From assembly GCA_019347585.1 (NCBI GenBank), contig JAHWLC010000041.1, positions 1 through 8,144 of the forward strand: a stretch of DNA of 8,144 nucleotides, written 5' to 3'. Made by a program: the position numbers and the translations under genes. Within the stretch, counting starts at the first letter, position 1. The number at the start of each line of letters is the position of its first letter. The stretch is from Actinomycetota bacterium (lineage in GTDB: Bacteria; Actinomycetota; Acidimicrobiia; Spongiisociales; ZC4RG35). This document shows positions 6,300 to 8,144 of this stretch, piece after piece. The notes below the pieces were generated by a model. That model made no database searches and was not told the DNA's origin. It worked only from the letters and a program-made list of their open reading frames with translations.

Positions 6300-6908
6300 T
6301 CATTCCTCCTCGGCCTCTGCGGCCTTGGTCTCTTCGGGCTCCTCGTCCGGCTTGGCGGCCTCGGAGGCTTCACCCGCCGGGACCGACTCGCCCGACTCCT
6401 TCTTGTCCAACAGCTGTGCGAAAACCGAGGCCGCGTCGCGGGTGAACGAGCCGAACATCCCCGCCGCCTTGAACAGCGGGGCCTTGGCCGCTCCGGCGAT
6501 CCGGCCCAGGAGCACCTCCCGGGGCTCGATCTCGGCCAGCTTCGAGATCTGCTCGGAGCTGAGGATCTGCCCGGCGAGGTAGCCGGCCTTGAGCACAAAA
6601 GCCTCGTTCGACTTGGAGAAGTCGTTGAGCGCCTTCGCCGTGGCCACCGCATCGTCCTCGGCGAAGGCGAGGGCGGTGGGGCCGGCGAGGTAGTCGTCGA
6701 GACCCTCGATACCGGCGTCCCCGGCGGCCAGCTTGGCCAGGGTCATCTTGACCACCTTGTACTCGGCTCCGGCGTCGCGGAGGCTGCGTCGCAGATCCTG
6801 GACAGCCTTGACGGAGAGACCGCGGTACTCGGTGAGGAACACCGCCCGCGAGCTCTCCAGCTTCTCTCGGATGTCGGCTACAGCTTGGATTTTTTCCGGT
6901 CTTGGCAT
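6300..6908 (-). CDS. rplJ: 50S ribosomal protein L10
   Basis: L10 anchors the L7/L12 stalk to 23S rRNA and, with L12, represses its own operon by binding the mRNA leader. The N-terminal RNA-binding domain is recognisable: [25 protein letters not shown] begins at residue 6, then [29 protein letters not shown] (31-59). The C-terminal helix that holds L12 dimers lies about 130-170. After residue 169 there is an unusually long acidic Glu/Ala/Pro tail of about 33 residues, making 202 residues against about 165-180 in most bacteria; acidic tails do occur in actinobacterial L10. The ATG at 6908 has a Shine-Dalgarno GGGAGAAG (6912-6919, minus strand) at normal spacing. Upstream sequence has features of an L10 leader. 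rplK-rplA, usually just upstream, are not here: a hydrolase is divergent instead. Confidence 0.97.
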   Translation of the reverse strand: MPRPEKIQAVADIREKLESSRAVFLTEYRGLSVKAVQDLRRSLRDAGAEYKVVKMTLAKLAAGDAGIEGLDDYLAGPTALAFAEDDAVATAKALNDFSKSNEAFVLKAGYLAGQILSSEQISKLAEIEPREVLLGRIAGAAKAPLFKAAGMFGSFTRDAASVFAQLLDKKESGESVPAGEASEAAKPDEEPEETKAAEAEEE

Positions 6909-6969
6909 TCGCTTCTCCCAATGATCAATTGAGCCCCTCGACAGAAGACGAGGGGCTTCGAGAAGCGAA
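6908..6969 (-). promoter_or_regulatory. rplJ Shine-Dalgarno-sequestering stem-loop
   Basis: On the minus strand TTCGCTTCTC (6969 to 6960) is the exact reverse complement of GAGAAGCGAA (6917 to 6908). The latter contains the core of the rplJ Shine-Dalgarno and the A of its ATG. Between the arms lies a second perfect 9-bp hairpin, 6949-6957 with 6932-6940 (AGCCCCTCG / CGAGGGGCT), loop of 8. When the 10-bp outer stem forms, ribosome access to rplJ should be blocked. The inner hairpin has no T run behind it, so translational rather than transcriptional control is more likely. The pairing is seen; its role is inferred. Confidence 0.65.
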
Positions 6970-7042
6970 CCTGCGCCGGCGGGAGATCCCTTTCAGCCTC
7001 TCGGAGGCACCTGCGGTCTTCGGCCGAGGTATTGGAGTTGCA
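6909..7042 (-). ncRNA. Ribosomal protein L10 leader (5' UTR autoregulatory element)
   Basis: The rplJ 5' UTR carries sequences typical of the bacterial L10 leader, the binding site for the L10(L12)4 complex. On the minus strand these are CCGAAGACCGCAGGTGCC (around 7023-7006), a small GCCTC/GAGGC hairpin (7008-7004 with 7000-6996), and a second GCGCAGGT (6976-6969) repeating the GCAGGT of the first. It leads directly into the stem that covers the rplJ Shine-Dalgarno. In the family, excess L10-L12 binding represses rplJ-rplL expression. I recognise it by sequence resemblance and position; the upstream limit is set by the candidate promoter and is approximate. A covariance search with the Rfam L10 leader model would decide. 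Confidence 0.7.
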
Positions 7043-7048
7043 GGCACG

Positions 7049-7077
7049 ATGTTATCCGGGAAGCCGACGCTCCGCAA
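7049..7077 (-). promoter_or_regulatory. Candidate rplJ-rplL promoter
   Basis: On the minus strand TTGCGG (7077-7072) and TAACAT (7054-7049) are separated by 17 bases. Transcription would start near 7042, giving a leader of about 134 bases that includes the whole L10 leader. The -35 matches only TTG strongly. It lies back to back with the hydrolase promoter candidate, so the two could compete. Confidence 0.45.
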
Positions 7078-7084
7078 TTCGGGT

Positions 7085-7090
7085 TACCTT
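7085..7090 (+). promoter_or_regulatory. Candidate -10 box for leaderless hydrolase gene
   Basis: TACCTT (TANNNT form) ends 6 bases before the GTG at 7097, the spacing expected if transcription starts on the start codon. No Shine-Dalgarno precedes that GTG, consistent with leaderless expression. The -35 region (about 7062-7068) is weak and would fall inside the opposing rplJ promoter spacer. Confidence 0.4.
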
Positions 7091-7096
7091 TGCCCG

Positions 7097-7900
7097 GTGA
7101 CTCGAACCGGATTCGCTCCCGCCGGCACCGCAAGCCTCTCCTATTGGGCCAACGGCGACGGACCGGCCGCCTTGTTCCTCCACGCCGGGGTCGCCGACTC
7201 CCGGATGTGGCGGGCCCAGATCGGGCTCCAAGGCTTTCACACCATCGCCTTCGACCAGCGCGGGTTTGGGAAAACGAAGTGGCTACCCGAGCCCTATGCC
7301 AACCGGACCGACGCCCTGGCCGTCCTCGACCATCTCGGGGTAGAGCAGGCGGCGGTGGTCGGGTGCTCGAATGGGGGAGAAGCCGCGATGCAACTGGCCA
7401 TCGTGGCTCCGGAGAGGGTGTCAGCTCTGGTGTTGGTGGGCACGGCGGCCCGCGGCTGGGAGCCGGAGGGCGGGTGGGAGGAGGACCCGCTTTGGGAGGA
7501 GACTGTGGCCGCGTTCAAAGCCGGGGAATTCGACAAGGTCGTAGATTTCGAGGCTCACACCTGGCTCGCCGGCCCCGGTCGCTCACTGGACGACATGGAT
7601 CCCGAGCTGGTCGGCCTCTTCCGGGAGATGGACCGTGGGCCACAGGAGAACGAGTCGGAGCGAGACCAGCACGTGCAGACGCTGGAGCCACCAACCAACG
7701 AGCAGCTCGACCAGATCGAGGCACCGACCCTGGTCATCGTGGGCGAGCACGACTTCCCCGACCTGATCGAGTCCGCTCATTACCTCGCCGGTCGGCTCAG
7801 CGACCGCCCGGCGGTGATTCTCGAGGACACGGCTCATCTGCCTTCCCTGGAGCGACCGGAGCGTTTCAACCAGGTTCTGACGGGATTCTTGGCATCGTGA
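7097..7900 (+). CDS. Alpha/beta-fold hydrolase
   Basis: A 267-residue soluble protein of the alpha/beta hydrolase superfamily, broadly like enol-lactone hydrolases and esterases; the substrate cannot be told from sequence. The oxyanion-hole strand is ALFLHAG (25-31, HAG instead of the common HGG). FDQRGFGKT (52-60) follows. The nucleophile elbow is G-C-S-N-G (89-93, S91), the acid is probably D219 in VIVGEHDFPD, and the histidine is H247 in DTAHLPSLERPE, so the triad is complete. A helical cap lies about 125-205 and is rich in acidic residues. The GTG start gives the usual N-terminus for the family (TGFAPAGTASLSYWANGDG). An in-frame ATG at 7049 would add 16 residues overlapping the rplJ promoter and has no homology support. 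No signal peptide. It is transcribed divergently from rplJ. Confidence 0.9.
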   Translation: MTRTGFAPAGTASLSYWANGDGPAALFLHAGVADSRMWRAQIGLQGFHTIAFDQRGFGKTKWLPEPYANRTDALAVLDHLGVEQAAVVGCSNGGEAAMQLAIVAPERVSALVLVGTAARGWEPEGGWEEDPLWEETVAAFKAGEFDKVVDFEAHTWLAGPGRSLDDMDPELVGLFREMDRGPQENESERDQHVQTLEPPTNEQLDQIEAPTLVIVGEHDFPDLIESAHYLAGRLSDRPAVILEDTAHLPSLERPERFNQVLTGFLAS

Positions 7901-7958
7901 ACTAAAATTCCAGTTTTTCCCTGGACACCCTCCCGCCCGTGCGCGACACTTGAAGCCG

Positions 7959-7987
7959 TTGACAATTTGGGGGTCTCCGCGTAGCGG
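7959..7987 (+). promoter_or_regulatory. Candidate promoter in the 3' non-coding stretch
   Basis: A consensus -35 TTGACA (7959-7964) is followed after 17 bases by TAGCGG (7982-7987), which lacks the final T of a good -10. Behind it come several short hairpins: CCGC/GCGG (7977-7987), GGGCGG/CCGCCC (7986-7991 with 8001-8006) and GTCCG/CGGAC (8009-8013 with 8020-8024). The stretch 7901-8097 otherwise holds no believable gene. It may be a structured leader for a gene starting near 8098. Confidence 0.35.
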
Positions 7988-8097
7988 GCGGGTTACCTGA
8001 CCGCCCCCGTCCGTCTCCTCGGACCCGAACAGTGAGGGCCGCGTAGCCGACGCCAAAGACCAGCCCTACCCTGGTCCACAGACGAGAAGTCGGCAGC

Positions 8098-8144
8098 GTG
8101 CGGACGGTGGACCTGGCAACCGATGCCCTCCAGCCCACGAGTGT
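8098..8144 (+). CDS. Possible start of a gene running out of the window
   Basis: A GTG at 8098 opens a frame that stays open to the end of the window (15 full codons, beginning VRTVDLATDALQPTS). GAGAAG at 8084-8089 is a plausible Shine-Dalgarno 8 bases upstream, similar to that of rplJ, and a TTGACA promoter candidate lies about 135 bases upstream. In-frame sequence before it has no alternative ATG or GTG back to a TAG at 8044-8046. Too short to identify a family; only the sequence to the right can confirm it. Confidence 0.3.
   Translation, partial: MRTVDLATDALQPTS

Noticed and set aside
5916..6932. Plus-strand open frame of 338 codons across rplL and rplJ
   Set aside because: It is the reverse reading of two certain ribosomal protein genes; the Ser/Ala/Leu-rich product has no domain and crosses the rplJL junction.
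6902..7096. Upstream extension of the hydrolase frame to the rplJ start
   Set aside because: The added sequence reads through the L10 leader and rplJ promoter region and has no hydrolase homology; GTG 7097 begins where the family begins.
7990..8060. Possible riboswitch (c-di-AMP ydaO-like) or tRNA in the 3' non-coding stretch
   Set aside because: A CCGAAC string followed later by GTAGCC recalls the ydaO motif, but the conserved blocks around it are missing. The minus-strand GTTCGGGTCC lacks the conserved A of a tRNA T-loop.
7902..8138. Minus-strand 78-codon frame at the right edge, with one hydrophobic stretch
   Set aside because: Arg-rich, no family features, no convincing ribosome binding site, and it runs across the TTGACA promoter candidate. 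A weak TCCAG/CTGGA hairpin near its end is not enough support.
1..8144. CRISPR arrays, insertion sequences, integrases, toxin-antitoxin pairs, rRNA
   Set aside because: No regularly spaced repeats, transposase or recombinase motifs, or rRNA sequence were seen on either strand.

Overview
The window looks like a chromosomal segment of a high-GC actinobacterium, possibly from a deep or uncultured lineage such as Acidimicrobiia; that placement is inference. The support is uniformly GC-rich coding sequence, a SerB of about 408 residues with a doubled ACT region (the actinobacterial SerB2 size), ATGA-type gene overlaps, and TANNNT boxes placed for leaderless transcription. I see no insertion sequence, phage gene, CRISPR array, rRNA or tRNA.

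Layout: (1) Positions 1-1893, plus strand: the end of an unrecognised gene, then an open frame encoding only the C-terminal half of 6-phosphogluconate dehydrogenase (gnd), then a two-domain GNAT acetyltransferase joined to it by an ATGA overlap. (2) 1890-3116, minus strand: serB, convergent with the acetyltransferase, the two stop codons sharing one CTAG. (3) 3210-5756, plus strand: an M1 zinc aminopeptidase (pepN), divergent from serB across a 93-base gap. (4) 5757-5899: a terminator region between two convergent units, with a perfect 12-bp hairpin. (5) 5900-6908, minus strand: rplL and rplJ, ribosomal stalk proteins L7/L12 and L10, preceded by an L10-type autoregulatory leader that can hide the rplJ ribosome binding site. 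(6) 7097-7900, plus strand: an alpha/beta hydrolase that is probably leaderless. (7) 7901-8144: mostly non-coding, with a good -35 box and perhaps the first codons of a gene leaving the window.

The genes do not form one pathway. They are housekeeping functions (pentose phosphate, serine synthesis, peptide turnover, ribosome stalk) plus two enzymes of unknown substrate. The points most worth checking are the gnd that lacks its NADP-binding half, the rplJ leader structure, and the separation of rplJL from both rplKA and rpoBC. I did not find convincing evidence of a new defence, mobile or biosynthetic system.
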